A program made the translations under genes and the position numbers. From assembly GCA_029558515.1 (NCBI GenBank), contig JAKQEM010000042.1, positions 1 through 64,000 of the forward strand: DNA of 64,000 bases, in the 5' to 3' direction. The notes beneath the pieces are model-generated. The model had not been told where the DNA came from. It ran no database searches and saw only the letters and a program-made list of their open reading frames with translations. This DNA is from a bacterium (GTDB lineage: Bacteria > Patescibacteriota > Gracilibacteria > Peribacterales > Peribacteraceae). This document shows positions 1-9,163 of the stretch, one piece after another (the stretch's first letter is position 1; every line of letters begins with the position of its first letter).

Positions 1-56
<56 letters not shown>

Positions 57-58
57 CG

Positions 59-889
59 TCATCGTCCCCGCGTCACCCCGATGGCCAGCGGGACCGTGCG
101 CAGGACGGTTGTGCTGTTTGTCCGTGCGGGGATGAGGAGCGTGCCATCGTGGATCAACTGTGCGGAACCGCCGCCATCGAGCATCATGATGCGCTCGCGG
201 TCCGCGCCGAAGGCGATGAGGATTCGCTCGGCGTAGCGCTGGCTCGCGGCGGGGGAGGAGAAGAGCAGGAGGTTGCCGTTGGGCATCGTTCCCGCGAAGG
301 TTCTGCCGCGGCGCACACCGCCCGATTTGCTCACATCCGGCCGCAATCCCACGATGACGTTTGCTTCGGGCAGCGCGTACAGACTGCCGGCGTCGTCATC
401 GTAGGGTTCCACCGTCGCACGCCTCTCTGCGATGCGCAGCAGCATCTTGCGTCCGTTATACTCAACCTCGTCCCCGTATCCCGCATAGACGATGCCGTCG
501 ATCTTGGCGGAGAAAGCCAGTGGCGATTTGGCAGAGTCAGCCATGTTGAAGAATTGCCCGTTGAGCAGCGTCAGTGCCATCGGCTCTCCTCGTTTCCACT
601 CCGTCCACCAGTCCCGCAGGTCGCGTCGCTCAAAATTCGTTCCCTGCCCTTCGGAAGGAATCACCTTGCCGTGCAACATGTGCAAGGTCGCGCCACGATG
701 CGGTGAGATGACTTGCACGTACTCCTTTCCCTTCCGCCACATCGTCACGCCGGGTTCGTGCCTAAGTTCCCGAAAGCCGGGCGGGGCGATGCGCGGTGAT
801 GCGTCTTGCGCAAGCGTGATCGGTACGGTCGTGCCGATCCAGAGAATGGACGTCCACAGCACGGCGGGAATCAAACGCGGCAGTGTCAT
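59..889 (-). CDS. Secreted phosphodiester glycosidase (NAGPA/DUF2233-like)
   Basis: 276-residue protein with an N-terminal hydrophobic signal segment (about residues 8-27, ending near TLAQ). The body matches the phosphodiester glycosidase (NAGPA, DUF2233) fold by its landmarks: NGQFF near residue 112 and the C-terminal MMLDGGGSAQL motif near residue 236, which forms the active-site loop in the family. Family members hydrolyse sugar-1-phosphodiesters or act in exopolysaccharide metabolism, outside the cytoplasm. The substrate here is unknown. The gene stands alone, divergent from the membrane protein at 1063. The stop lies 3 bases from the poly-G run, so nothing downstream can be judged. Confidence 0.8.
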   Translation of the reverse strand: MTLPRLIPAVLWTSILWIGTTVPITLAQDASPRIAPPGFRELRHEPGVTMWRKGKEYVQVISPHRGATLHMLHGKVIPSEGQGTNFERRDLRDWWTEWKRGEPMALTLLNGQFFNMADSAKSPLAFSAKIDGIVYAGYGDEVEYNGRKMLLRIAERRATVEPYDDDAGSLYALPEANVIVGLRPDVSKSGGVRRGRTFAGTMPNGNLLLFSSPAASQRYAERILIAFGADRERIMMLDGGGSAQLIHDGTLLIPARTNSTTVLRTVPLAIGVTRGR

Positions 890-1027
890 GAAAAAAGTGT
901 GGCAGGCTCCTCCTCATGTCGCAACAGAAAACTTCGGAGAACGAGAGGCAATCCTCCAAAGCATCATACGACGGATGGATTGTTCAACGGATCATGAAAA
1001 ATAGTCGTATTGGACAATCTGACGATA

Positions 1028-1058
1028 TTGACATATAAAAAATATATTATATTATATT
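1028..1058 (+). promoter_or_regulatory. Promoter of the 1063 gene, near-leaderless
   Basis: TTGACA at 1028-1033 and TATATT at 1053-1058 lie in a very AT-rich tract, with a 19-base spacer. Only four bases separate the -10 box from the ATG at 1063, so transcription would begin at or next to the start codon. Several overlapping TATA-like hexamers make the exact -10 uncertain. Confidence 0.5.
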
Positions 1059-1062
1059 AATC

Positions 1063-2034
1063 ATGAACATTGTCTTCACCTTCGTCATCCTCTTCTTCCT
1101 CTTCTGGGTATTTTCCTGGTCCATGGAGGAGAATAACGGCAAGAAGCAATCGGGATCCGGCGGCCGGGGCGGACTGGGCGTATTGATCGCTCTGCTGCTG
1201 GCGCCCCTCCTCTTCGTGGGCGGATTGATACTTTTGCTCAGCAAAATGCTGTTGAAACTTCTTCCCGCTCTGATGCGTCTCACGGAAGAACTGCTCTCCG
1301 TGCTTCGCACGTTTTTGCGCAGTCTGCTGCGTTGGTTCCATGCATTGGTGAAGAAGGCTTGGCATGCATGCAGGAACGCATCGCGTTTCCTCGAAGCTCT
1401 GTTGATCGCGGGGAGAAAGATGATGCATCGTGTGAGACGATTCCTGTCTTACCTCACTCGTGTGCTGCGCCGAACGCTGCATGCGGTGCTGTCGCCTTTT
1501 CGGACGCTCCGTCGAGTTGTGCGAGTAGCGCGTGAGCGCATCAAGGAACGTTCCGCCGATTCTCAGCGCACGAAAGAACGTGCGAACGGTGCCGCCAAAG
1601 GTGCGCGCGACGCGTCGCCGTCATCGGTTGGTACGGACGCACATCGTTCCCATCAAGAAGAACGGCGAGAGGAATCACGATTCCAACGTGCGTTCATGGC
1701 GATGGCACCTGTGTTCCTGCGCAGGAATCATTCGGACACGCACTCTTCTGCTACAAGGGCAAGGCAGGAACATTCTTCTCATGGAACAGAGGATGCACGC
1801 ACATCGTCATCCATCCGGCGGATGCATCGGGCCGATGGGGTCAGGGAAGGAAAGCCGTCGGTGTTCGGTCGTCTCCTGTCTGCATATTTGTCCGCCACCG
1901 TTCCCTATTCCACGAAAGAGCAGACGCAACGGTATGGCAGGGAGATGCTACAGGAGGAAGAACATACCGACATTCTGCGCACCTTGCGCACCATCGGGTG
2001 GTCGACGCGGAGGAAGATGCAGCATCACGCGTGA
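1063..2034 (+). CDS. Hypothetical basic membrane protein
   Basis: 323 residues with no family recognised. A first hydrophobic segment spans about residues 1-20. A Gly/Ser-rich linker follows, then a second, long hydrophobic stretch at about 38-70. The rest is a long, very Arg/Ser/His-rich cytoplasmic or periplasmic tail with clusters of basic residues and low complexity. The ATG at 1063 sits just after a strong AT-rich promoter. The stop lies one base from the convergent stop of the neighbouring gene at 2036. A nucleic-acid- or envelope-associated role is possible from the charge, but nothing in the sequence proves it. Confidence 0.6.
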   Translation: MNIVFTFVILFFLFWVFSWSMEENNGKKQSGSGGRGGLGVLIALLLAPLLFVGGLILLLSKMLLKLLPALMRLTEELLSVLRTFLRSLLRWFHALVKKAWHACRNASRFLEALLIAGRKMMHRVRRFLSYLTRVLRRTLHAVLSPFRTLRRVVRVARERIKERSADSQRTKERANGAAKGARDASPSSVGTDAHRSHQEERREESRFQRAFMAMAPVFLRRNHSDTHSSATRARQEHSSHGTEDARTSSSIRRMHRADGVREGKPSVFGRLLSAYLSATVPYSTKEQTQRYGREMLQEEEHTDILRTLRTIGWSTRRKMQHHA

Positions 2035-2035
2035 A

Positions 2036-3391
2036 TCATCGTTCGTTCGCCGCGTTGATTTCCCGCAAACGCCGTTGCGGGTTTGTAAATGAGAATTCTT
2101 CCCACTGCGGATCGTGCAGTTCCTCCATGGTGGCGCGGAAGTCTTCCGCACTGTCGAATCCTCTCCATTCCAATTCTTCCCTCTGTTCCTTCGTCCATTT
2201 CTTCTTTGCTCGCAGCGCATCGTACATATCCAGGAGATCCGCAAATCCCCAATTGCCTCTGCAGTCTTCCAATAGGTTCGGACCTTTCGCCTTCAGTAAG
2301 TGTGGCAGTCTCTTGGGATCAATGACATCGGTCGGCAGTATCTTTTGCAGTTCAATGGAAAATTTCCAATCATCGCCGAAATCGTACCAGTAGCCGCATC
2401 GCTTTCTCAGTGGGTTGAGTACCTCCTTCAACTTCGTGTCCGTTGCTTGTCTCCCCGTATCATCCCACGGGTCAGGATCTCCGTACGGCGCTTCGATGAA
2501 GGACGGTCGTGCGGAACCTGGAATCGGCACTTCGAAACTGAACAAGTGATAATCGCTCAACGCAAATACATCCTGAATGTACACGTGCAGATCGTAGAAC
2601 GTCGCGGTGTCCGGCACCACGATCGTGCGGTAGATGCTCGGGCGGATGTCCTTTGCCTGGATTTTCAATTGGTAGAGGGCGGCGGGTTTTTCCATAATAG
2701 TTTGAGCGGGGGAGGGGAACGTATCCGTGAGATCCATATTGAAAGAATAGGGCAATGATACATGATATTTTTCCGCCAGTTGCTCAATGAGCAATCCCAT
2801 GCCGAATAGTTCGATGGCTCTGCGAATCGTCTTGAGGATCGGATCTTTGGTATCGGTGGACATGGGCAGATGTTTCCTTCTGCTCTCGGCACGCGCGATG
2901 GCGGGATGGCGCGAGAGGAACGACGTTTCCAGATCGATCATCCGCAGATACTGATCCAAAAACAATCTTTCATATGGATTGTCTTCGGTAGAAATTCTCT
3001 CAGGGAATAGCAGCGTTATGCCGAATTTGTACCGATCCAGAAGATGCACGATCGCATTGCGCACGTTGCCGTCCGGATGATCCAGAAAGCGCATGCACAG
3101 ATCAAACACATCGGACATGTGATGTTGCATGCATGCTTTCGTATTGAGAATGACGCGCATCATGCGCAGCGCACTCTCTATATGTTCAGGAGTGGACTGT
3201 GGATTTTCCACAATCATGTGGCAGCTTTGGAAAATGACGGCCGCCGCCTGCGGATCCATCGCCCCGTACTTCACATCGTACTTTTCTTCAAAATCATTCA
3301 ACATGCGAGTGAATGTTTTGCGATCTTTCGTGGTGACCGCCTTCAGGATGGCGTCCAACTCTTCGCCGTGCATGGGCGGAACGGGGTGCAT
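2036..3391 (-). CDS. Plasmid pRiA4b ORF-3-like protein
   Basis: 451 residues. The C-terminal part (about 240-430) has the features of the pRiA4b ORF-3 domain: YQLKIQAKDIRPSIYRTI, then DLHVYIQDVFALSDYHLFSFEV, and the GYWYDFGDDWKFSIELQ block typical of the family. The N-terminal 230 residues are helical and HEAT-like, with no family I can name. The family occurs on plasmids, with IS1096-type elements and in chromosomes; its biochemical role is not established. A TAGACT hexamer nine bases upstream supports the first ATG (3391); a second ATG at 3373 is the alternative. Confidence 0.75.
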   Translation of the reverse strand: MHPVPPMHGEELDAILKAVTTKDRKTFTRMLNDFEEKYDVKYGAMDPQAAAVIFQSCHMIVENPQSTPEHIESALRMMRVILNTKACMQHHMSDVFDLCMRFLDHPDGNVRNAIVHLLDRYKFGITLLFPERISTEDNPYERLFLDQYLRMIDLETSFLSRHPAIARAESRRKHLPMSTDTKDPILKTIRRAIELFGMGLLIEQLAEKYHVSLPYSFNMDLTDTFPSPAQTIMEKPAALYQLKIQAKDIRPSIYRTIVVPDTATFYDLHVYIQDVFALSDYHLFSFEVPIPGSARPSFIEAPYGDPDPWDDTGRQATDTKLKEVLNPLRKRCGYWYDFGDDWKFSIELQKILPTDVIDPKRLPHLLKAKGPNLLEDCRGNWGFADLLDMYDALRAKKKWTKEQREELEWRGFDSAEDFRATMEELHDPQWEEFSFTNPQRRLREINAANER

Positions 3392-3539
3392 GGAAGGGAT
3401 AGTCTACCGGTGCGGGGGAATGCGCAACAGTGTGGGAGACGGATGTGGGGTTGGATGGGAGAGGGGCGGGATGGTGCAGCATGTTTAGAAGATTTGAGAC
3501 GTACAGGCGAGGGAAGACGGCTGATTCCTATTCCTTTAT

Positions 3540-6500
3540 GTGAATAATTCCGATAGATTTCAGCGTATGGCACAGCTGTTCAAGAATAAAACACTTCGAG
3601 CAGAACTTCGGGAGTATCCTGTGCCTGAATTTGCAAAAAAGATGGAAATTGTGAAGAGTTGGTATGAATCGTACAATAATGGAAGTTTGAAAAAGAAAAC
3701 GGAAACTCAGTGCGAACAAGCTTTCAATCAGAGCTTTTTCGTGGAAGTCCTCGGGTACAAAGCATTCCCAAACGAGGTCTATACGATTGACCCCAAGGCG
3801 GCTACCGAAACCGGAGGTCAAAAACCTGATGCGATCCTCGGCTACTTTTCTCATGACACCAAGCGTGTGGCGGCAGTCGTGGAAATCAAGGACGTGAACA
3901 CACCCCTTGATAAGTCACAGCAACGAGAAGGGAACCTTAGCCCTATTCAACAGGCGTTCAAGTATAAGCCTCAGTTCAAAGATTGTTCTTTTGTCATTGC
4001 CACAAACTTCTTTGAGCTGCGCCTTCTGAAGGACAATCAATTGGACTATGAGCGGTTCACTCTGGCAGAGCTTGTGAGCGAAGAGGACGATTACTTTGTC
4101 TTCAAGAAGTTCTACTTCCTCTTGAATGCCGAGAACTTTGTCACGAAGCAGGGCATAACGAACACCGAAAGAATTCTCTCCACAATCCGCATTGAAGAAG
4201 AAGAAATCAGTAAGGCATTTTACAAGGAATATCGCAAACTGCGCCAAGAGCTGATTCGTAACATCGTTGAGCATAATGCGATCAAGCGTGAAACGTTCCC
4301 TCTTGCCGTTGAGAAGGCGCAAAAGGTCATTGATAGGATTGTCTTCACTTGTTTCTGTGAAGACTTGGGACTGCTCCCTGAGAACAAGCTGCAAGAAGTG
4401 ATCTTTCATACGGAAAAATTGGGGCTGACCATTCCAGTATGGGACATTCTCAAGGGCTTCTTTACGGCTATAGACAAAGGAAGCGACAAGCTCGGTATAC
4501 CGAACGGCTACAACGGCGAACTCTTCAAGGAAGATGTTATCCTTAACGCCTTTAAAATTGAGGACGCAATTTGTAAGAAGTTTACAGACTTCGGGAAGTA
4601 CGATTTCGCGGAAGATTTGAGCGTCAATATCCTTGGCCATATCTTTGAGCAGTCCATCAGCGACATTGAGGAATTGAAGAATGTTGCGACTACCGAAGAA
4701 ATGGATCAGGCTATTTCCAAGCGGAAGAAGGACGGCATTTTCTACACGCCTGATTACATCGTGGATTACATCGTGAAGAACACTCTCGGTGCATATTTGC
4801 AGGAGCATGAACGGAAAATCCTTGAGAAGAATGGACTCAAGGAAGACATTGAAGAAAAGAACTATAATAAACGGGCAATAAAGGCATACACCGAGTATCA
4901 AGATTTTTTGCATAACGTGAAGGTGCTTGATCCCGCATGTGGAAGCGGTGCGTTTTTGGTGAAAGTGCTTGATTACCTTCTTGCAGAGAATAAGCGCGTA
5001 GCAAGCCTTCTTGTTGATTTGCAGGGCATACAGTCGGATCTTTTTGGATTAGAAGAAATGATAAAAGGGTTATTGCAAAATAATATCTATGGCGTGGACT
5101 TGAATCAGGAAAGCGTGGAAATTACGAAGCTATCTTTGTGGCTCAAGACAGCGCACAAGGGCGAGAAGTTGGTAACGCTGAAGGACAATATCAAGTGTGG
5201 GAATAGCCTGATTGAAGATGAGGCCGTAGCAGGGACGAAGGCGTTTTCTTGGAAGAAGGAATTTGAGGACATTTTCAACAAAGGCGGTTTTGATGTGATT
5301 GTTGGAAATCCGCCCTATGTGTATGCGCGAGAGAAAATAAGCGAAGCCGAAAAAGAGTATTACTACAAAAACTTTCAAACATCTGAATATCAGGTCAATA
5401 CGTTCGTCCTTTTCATGGAACAATCCATGAAGTTGTTACATAACGAGGGAAGGCTAGGATTTATCGTACCCAATTCATTGCTGAAAATTTCTTCAATTTC
5501 AAAACTGAGAAAATATTTATTGGAGCATTCGGCTCCTCAATACATTGTCCAGCTCTTCGGCACTTCTTTTGAAGGGGTAAATGTAGAAACTATCATCGCA
5601 ATTTTTAAAAAAGGAATAATTGGCAAAAAATGTAAGGTCTTGGATGTGCATAAGCCTGAGGAATTAGCTACGGAAAATTACAAATTCATTAATTGCTCAA
5701 CATGGAAGGATGACGATCAATGTCGGTTCCAAGTTGCTTCAACAGAAGACAGTTCTGACATTTTGATGAAGATGAAGAAAGGAGCATTGCCTCTTGAGCA
5801 GGATTTTTTCGTTAGTACAGGCCTTAAAGCATACCAAGCGGGAAAGGGAAATCCTAAGCAGACAAAAGAGGATGTTGAGAATCGTCCATTTGATTGTGAC
5901 CACAAAATTGACGAAAATACCTATCCTTACCTAGACGGGAAAGACATAGGCAGGAACACCGTTTATGGTGAAAGTTATTTTCTCAGATATGGTGAACATC
6001 TCGCCGAGCCACGAAAATTTGAGGTATTCGTTAGGCCAAGAATTTTGATTCGTGAAATTACAGGAAAGCATCCTCGTTCTTTGGTTTGCACCTATACCGA
6101 CGACACATATTTGAATAATCTCAGCATTATTAATGTCCTTAGTAGGACAGATTCCAAGGAAAACCTACATGTCTTATTGTTGATCCTTAATAGTGCATTG
6201 ATGTCTTACTATTTTATTTATTCAACTCCAAAATCCAACAGAAAAATGTTTCCGAAACTAATTTTGCGGGATTTAAAGGAATTCCCGATTCGTTTGCCCG
6301 ATGAAACAAAGTCGTGGCTTGATTGTGCCAAGAAGATTGAAACTTACACAGCGCAATTATCGGAACAGACACAAAGATTCATTGGATTGATTAAACAAGA
6401 ATTTGGAATTGAGAGGATGAGCAGAAAAGCGGATGAATTTTACAATCTTGAGTTTGATGAGTTCTTTGGTTTATTGAAAATTAAGAATCTAGGTCTTGAA

Positions 6501-6665
6501 AAGAAAGCTGAATTGATGGAATTTTTTGAGAAGCAGAAAAAAGAAATCGGCAGTATTAGGATTGAGATTGATAGGCTTGATTCATCCATTGATGAAATGG
6601 TCTTTGACCTCTACAAGCTCACGCCTGAGGAGCGGGAAATGGTACTTAAAGCATCAACTACCTAA
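3540..6665 (+). CDS. Type IIG restriction-modification enzyme (Eco57I-like)
   Basis: 1041-residue single chain that should both cut and methylate DNA. The N-terminus has a PD-(D/E)XK nuclease site (P96-D97 ... E115-I-K117) in an HsdR_N-like context. The centre is an N6-adenine methylase: SAM-binding motif I VLDPACGSGAF at about 461 and catalytic NPPY at 590. The C-terminal third (about 730-1000) resembles the TaqI/Eco57I specificity domain. Translation is assumed from GTG at 3540; an in-frame ATG lies at 3567. No separate specificity or restriction subunit is adjacent, which fits a type IIG/IIL layout. The gene is clearly more AT-rich than its neighbours, suggesting transfer. Its sequence specificity cannot be read from the window. 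Confidence 0.88.
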   Translation: MNNSDRFQRMAQLFKNKTLRAELREYPVPEFAKKMEIVKSWYESYNNGSLKKKTETQCEQAFNQSFFVEVLGYKAFPNEVYTIDPKAATETGGQKPDAILGYFSHDTKRVAAVVEIKDVNTPLDKSQQREGNLSPIQQAFKYKPQFKDCSFVIATNFFELRLLKDNQLDYERFTLAELVSEEDDYFVFKKFYFLLNAENFVTKQGITNTERILSTIRIEEEEISKAFYKEYRKLRQELIRNIVEHNAIKRETFPLAVEKAQKVIDRIVFTCFCEDLGLLPENKLQEVIFHTEKLGLTIPVWDILKGFFTAIDKGSDKLGIPNGYNGELFKEDVILNAFKIEDAICKKFTDFGKYDFAEDLSVNILGHIFEQSISDIEELKNVATTEEMDQAISKRKKDGIFYTPDYIVDYIVKNTLGAYLQEHERKILEKNGLKEDIEEKNYNKRAIKAYTEYQDFLHNVKVLDPACGSGAFLVKVLDYLLAENKRVASLLVDLQGIQSDLFGLEEMIKGLLQNNIYGVDLNQESVEITKLSLWLKTAHKGEKLVTLKDNIKCGNSLIEDEAVAGTKAFSWKKEFEDIFNKGGFDVIVGNPPYVYAREKISEAEKEYYYKNFQTSEYQVNTFVLFMEQSMKLLHNEGRLGFIVPNSLLKISSISKLRKYLLEHSAPQYIVQLFGTSFEGVNVETIIAIFKKGIIGKKCKVLDVHKPEELATENYKFINCSTWKDDDQCRFQVASTEDSSDILMKMKKGALPLEQDFFVSTGLKAYQAGKGNPKQTKEDVENRPFDCDHKIDENTYPYLDGKDIGRNTVYGESYFLRYGEHLAEPRKFEVFVRPRILIREITGKHPRSLVCTYTDDTYLNNLSIINVLSRTDSKENLHVLLLILNSALMSYYFIYSTPKSNRKMFPKLILRDLKEFPIRLPDETKSWLDCAKKIETYTAQLSEQTQRFIGLIKQEFGIERMSRKADEFYNLEFDEFFGLLKIKNLGLEKKAELMEFFEKQKKEIGSIRIEIDRLDSSIDEMVFDLYKLTPEEREMVLKASTT

Positions 6666-6956
6666 TTCAATGAATCTCATTCATTATATGTTCCATCCTA
6701 ACAAGCCTTTCAACGCCCTCCCGCACCACACGCCTAACAGTGATTCCGGTGCACATAACGCGCGTCCAGCAGGAGATCGATGCAATGATTAAGAAAAATG
6801 GGGGATTTCCTCTTTCCTAGTAAACGCAATCATGCCAATAAGCGCAGTTTCCATGACGATGGGAATACTTCTGTCTCTTTTCAGGATATTCGCCACTTGA
6901 TCGGATGATCTGGATAGAATACAATTGGAGTACATTTGTATCTTTCTTATCCGACC
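6666..6956. other. Intergenic stretch without a recognised gene
   Basis: About 290 bases between the restriction-modification gene and the toxin-antitoxin pair. There is a small AATGAAT-ATTCATT inverted repeat at about 6669-6685, just past the stop, which could act as a weak terminator. No RNA gene or convincing ORF is seen. Confidence 0.4.
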
Positions 6957-7235
6957 ATGCCCTCCGCCCGTCTACAGCAACGCATTGATCCGATGCTCCG
7001 TAAGGATGCGGAAATGATCCTGCAGACGCAGGGCATCAAGCCGTCTCAAGCCATCCTTCTTTTCTATACTGAAGTGAAGCGCCGCGGCGGTTTGCCGTTT
7101 ACGCCGACCCCCGTGCAGCCGTCGGAGATTCCCAATGCCAAGTTGCGCAGAGATTTGCAGGATGCCAAAAGGGGCAGGGGAATCGAGAGGTTCACGGATA
7201 AAGCGGCGCTCATGGATTCACTCCATTCACTCTGA
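6957..7235 (+). CDS. RelB/DinJ-family antitoxin
   Basis: 92 residues from the ATG at 6957; a TTG 21 bases earlier is a less likely start. The N-terminus (RLQQRIDPMLRKDAEMILQTQGIKPSQAILLFYTEVKRRGGLPF) is the ribbon-helix-helix plus helix arrangement of RelB/DinJ antitoxins, including the ending GGLPF typical of DinJ. It should dimerise, bind its own promoter and neutralise the toxin encoded three bases downstream (7239). The pair is a single transcriptional unit, which supports co-regulation. Confidence 0.85.
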   Translation: MPSARLQQRIDPMLRKDAEMILQTQGIKPSQAILLFYTEVKRRGGLPFTPTPVQPSEIPNAKLRRDLQDAKRGRGIERFTDKAALMDSLHSL

Positions 7236-7238
7236 CGC

Positions 7239-7523
7239 ATGCGCATCACATGCACTACCAAGCGCTTTCGGAAGGATTACACCAAATGGAAGCATTCAGG
7301 AAAGGATATGCGCAAATTGCATGTGATCATGGAATTGCTTGCAGACGGATCGTCTCTGCCGAGGAAATATCGCGATCATGCATTACAGGGTGCCTGGTTA
7401 CATTTGCGGGACTGTCATATAGAAGGGGATTGGGTGTTGCTGTATGAAATCAGTCAGGATACATCCGACAGAGAGGTGGTTACCTTCCATGCGACAGGCA
7501 CACATGAGCAGTTGTTTGGATGA
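7239..7523 (+). CDS. YafQ-type mRNA interferase toxin
   Basis: 94 residues. The block RDHALQGAWLHLRDCHIEGDWVLLYEI is diagnostic of the YafQ branch of the RelE/ParE superfamily, and FHATGTHEQLFG is the usual C-terminus with the catalytic-region His and the terminal Phe. Such toxins cleave mRNA in the ribosomal A site. The start is three bases after the antitoxin stop. The gene appears intact, so the pair is probably functional. Confidence 0.88.
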   Translation: MRITCTTKRFRKDYTKWKHSGKDMRKLHVIMELLADGSSLPRKYRDHALQGAWLHLRDCHIEGDWVLLYEISQDTSDREVVTFHATGTHEQLFG

Positions 7524-7619
7524 TGGCAGATGTCGATCGGATATGCCATCTTCGGTTTGATAGTACCGTGGAGTATGGGGAAAACCGGATGATCGAAAGG
7601 CACGGAACAGTACCGAAGT

Positions 7620-8018
7620 TCACTCCGTCGTCACTCCGTCGAATTCTGCGTCATGCGCTTCCGCTTCTTCTTTGGTCGCGCGCACGATAGCGTCTTTGTG
7701 ATGCGGCGGCGCATAGATCGTGTAGAGTTTCAGTTGTTCCGTTACGGATGTATTGATGATGTTGTGCTGCGCTCCGGCCGGAATGACGATCGCCGAGCCG
7801 TCACGGACCGCGTACGTCTGCCCGTCGATCACGCACGTTCCTTCCCCGCTTTCAAAGCGAAAGAACTGATCATTCTCCGGATGCGTCTCCATGCCGATTT
7901 CCTCCCCCGGCTGCAGGCACATGAGGACCAGCTGGCTGTGCTTTCCCGTATAGAGCACCCTGCGAAAATGCGTGTTCTCCACTGTCGCCCGTTCGATGTC
8001 TGCGTGGAATCCTTTCAT
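7620..8018 (-). CDS. Cupin-domain protein
   Basis: 132 residues from the ATG at 8018; an in-frame ATG at 8036 is also possible. Both cupin motifs are present: the first around PGEEIGMETHPENDQFFRFESGEG, giving a His/Glu/His-type metal site, and the second near IPAGAQHNIINTS. A single small cupin barrel of this kind usually binds a divalent metal. Substrates across the family range from sugars to small acids, so no reaction is assigned. It lies alone between the toxin-antitoxin pair and the transporter gene on the same strand. Confidence 0.8.
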   Translation of the reverse strand: MKGFHADIERATVENTHFRRVLYTGKHSQLVLMCLQPGEEIGMETHPENDQFFRFESGEGTCVIDGQTYAVRDGSAIVIPAGAQHNIINTSVTEQLKLYTIYAPPHHKDAIVRATKEEAEAHDAEFDGVTTE

Positions 8019-8197
8019 GGGTTTGGAGTGTACCATGCATTCGTCACAGCATCCAGCATGTGGCTCCATACTGCGACTGTTTGCAGCACTACGGACGATC
8101 TTCCCCCATAATAAAGATGCAGACATGCTGCTGACCCAAACATTTGGATACCATCAGCCCTCTGTAACGGAGAGGGCTGCATGATGAGCAAGAATAC

Positions 8198-8908
8198 TTA
8201 CACACGAAGAATGAATGGATTGAAATTTGTAGTGCGATCAAAGTGATCTTCCTGTTCCGCATGTTTGAGAAATCCGACGATGCGGTATGTGATGGGCGTA
8301 CACAAAACTTCAATTCCGACTTTGAACATGAAATTTGCAACCATGAGACTCCATGCAATCGACCAGGGGAACACGCCGAAGACGGATGCGATTGTGACAA
8401 AAAGAACGGTGTCCAGCATTTCCCCGACAAGTGTGGAACCGATCGTACGCATCCAGAGGTACCTCCCCTCCATCCACACCTTCATCTTCGCGAGGACGAA
8501 AGAATTACTGAATTCTCCGACGAAGTATGCGGCGAGGCTCGCAATGACAATACCCCCGCTACTCACCCCGCTCAGAATCGCGCCGTATGCTTTGTCTCCC
8601 GCATACTCCTGCCAGGTGGCTTCACCCGGCAACCACTGAATCACGCGGAAGCAAACCGCCAGAAGAATGCATGCCGCAAATCCGGTCCAGATCACGCGCC
8701 GGCTCTTTTCGTATCCATACACTTCCGTAAGCACATCGCCAAAAATGTAACTCAATGGGAAGAGAAGCGTACCCGCATCAAAGCTGAGACGCAGGCCGAC
8801 GATACCGATGCCCCAGTCAACGATTTTCGCCGATGATGCGACATTGCTGATGAGGAGCACCGCCACGAAAGCCGCCATCACAACATCCAGGTACCGGTAA
8901 GAGCGCAT
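8198..8908 (-). CDS. yhhQ: Queuosine precursor transporter (YhhQ/DUF165 family)
   Basis: 236 residues with about six membrane spans. Family landmarks are visible: SNVASSAKIVD near the start, the FDAGTLLFPLSYIFGDVLTEVYGYEKSRRVIW block at about 43-73, and the IGSTLVGEMLDTVLFVTIA stretch at about 157-175. The family imports preQ0/preQ1 or related precursors of queuosine, a tRNA anticodon modification. No queuosine biosynthesis gene and no clear preQ1 riboswitch is visible next to it. This fits an organism that salvages the precursor, though that step is inference. Confidence 0.9.
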   Translation of the reverse strand: MRSYRYLDVVMAAFVAVLLISNVASSAKIVDWGIGIVGLRLSFDAGTLLFPLSYIFGDVLTEVYGYEKSRRVIWTGFAACILLAVCFRVIQWLPGEATWQEYAGDKAYGAILSGVSSGGIVIASLAAYFVGEFSNSFVLAKMKVWMEGRYLWMRTIGSTLVGEMLDTVLFVTIASVFGVFPWSIAWSLMVANFMFKVGIEVLCTPITYRIVGFLKHAEQEDHFDRTTNFNPFILRV

Positions 8909-9150
8909 GCTCGGAATGTATACCCATTCTATCGAATATTCATCTGCATTATATAAATGCCTGCCATTTCTTTGCGGATGAACCCTCCTCGGAGGAGCAG
9001 ATCTGCATTCATGTATTCCTCATTCTATTTTCCTTTTTGCCTTTCCTACCGGTTCGCAATAGTACATAGAAAGTTCTTTAAACATCCGTATCTATCTGTC
9101 AAATTCCTCATGACAGCCAAGGAACATTCCTTCTCCCTTTAAAAATCATA

Positions 9151-9156
9151 TATACT
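9151..9156 (+). promoter_or_regulatory. -10 box of the S66 peptidase gene
   Basis: TATACT ends seven bases before the GTG start at 9164, in an AT-rich stretch. The spacing predicts a transcript that begins at, or within a base or two of, the GTG. A weak TTCCTT at 9127-9132 could serve as -35 box (18-base spacer). Confidence 0.5.
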
Positions 9157-9163
9157 TTCATCT

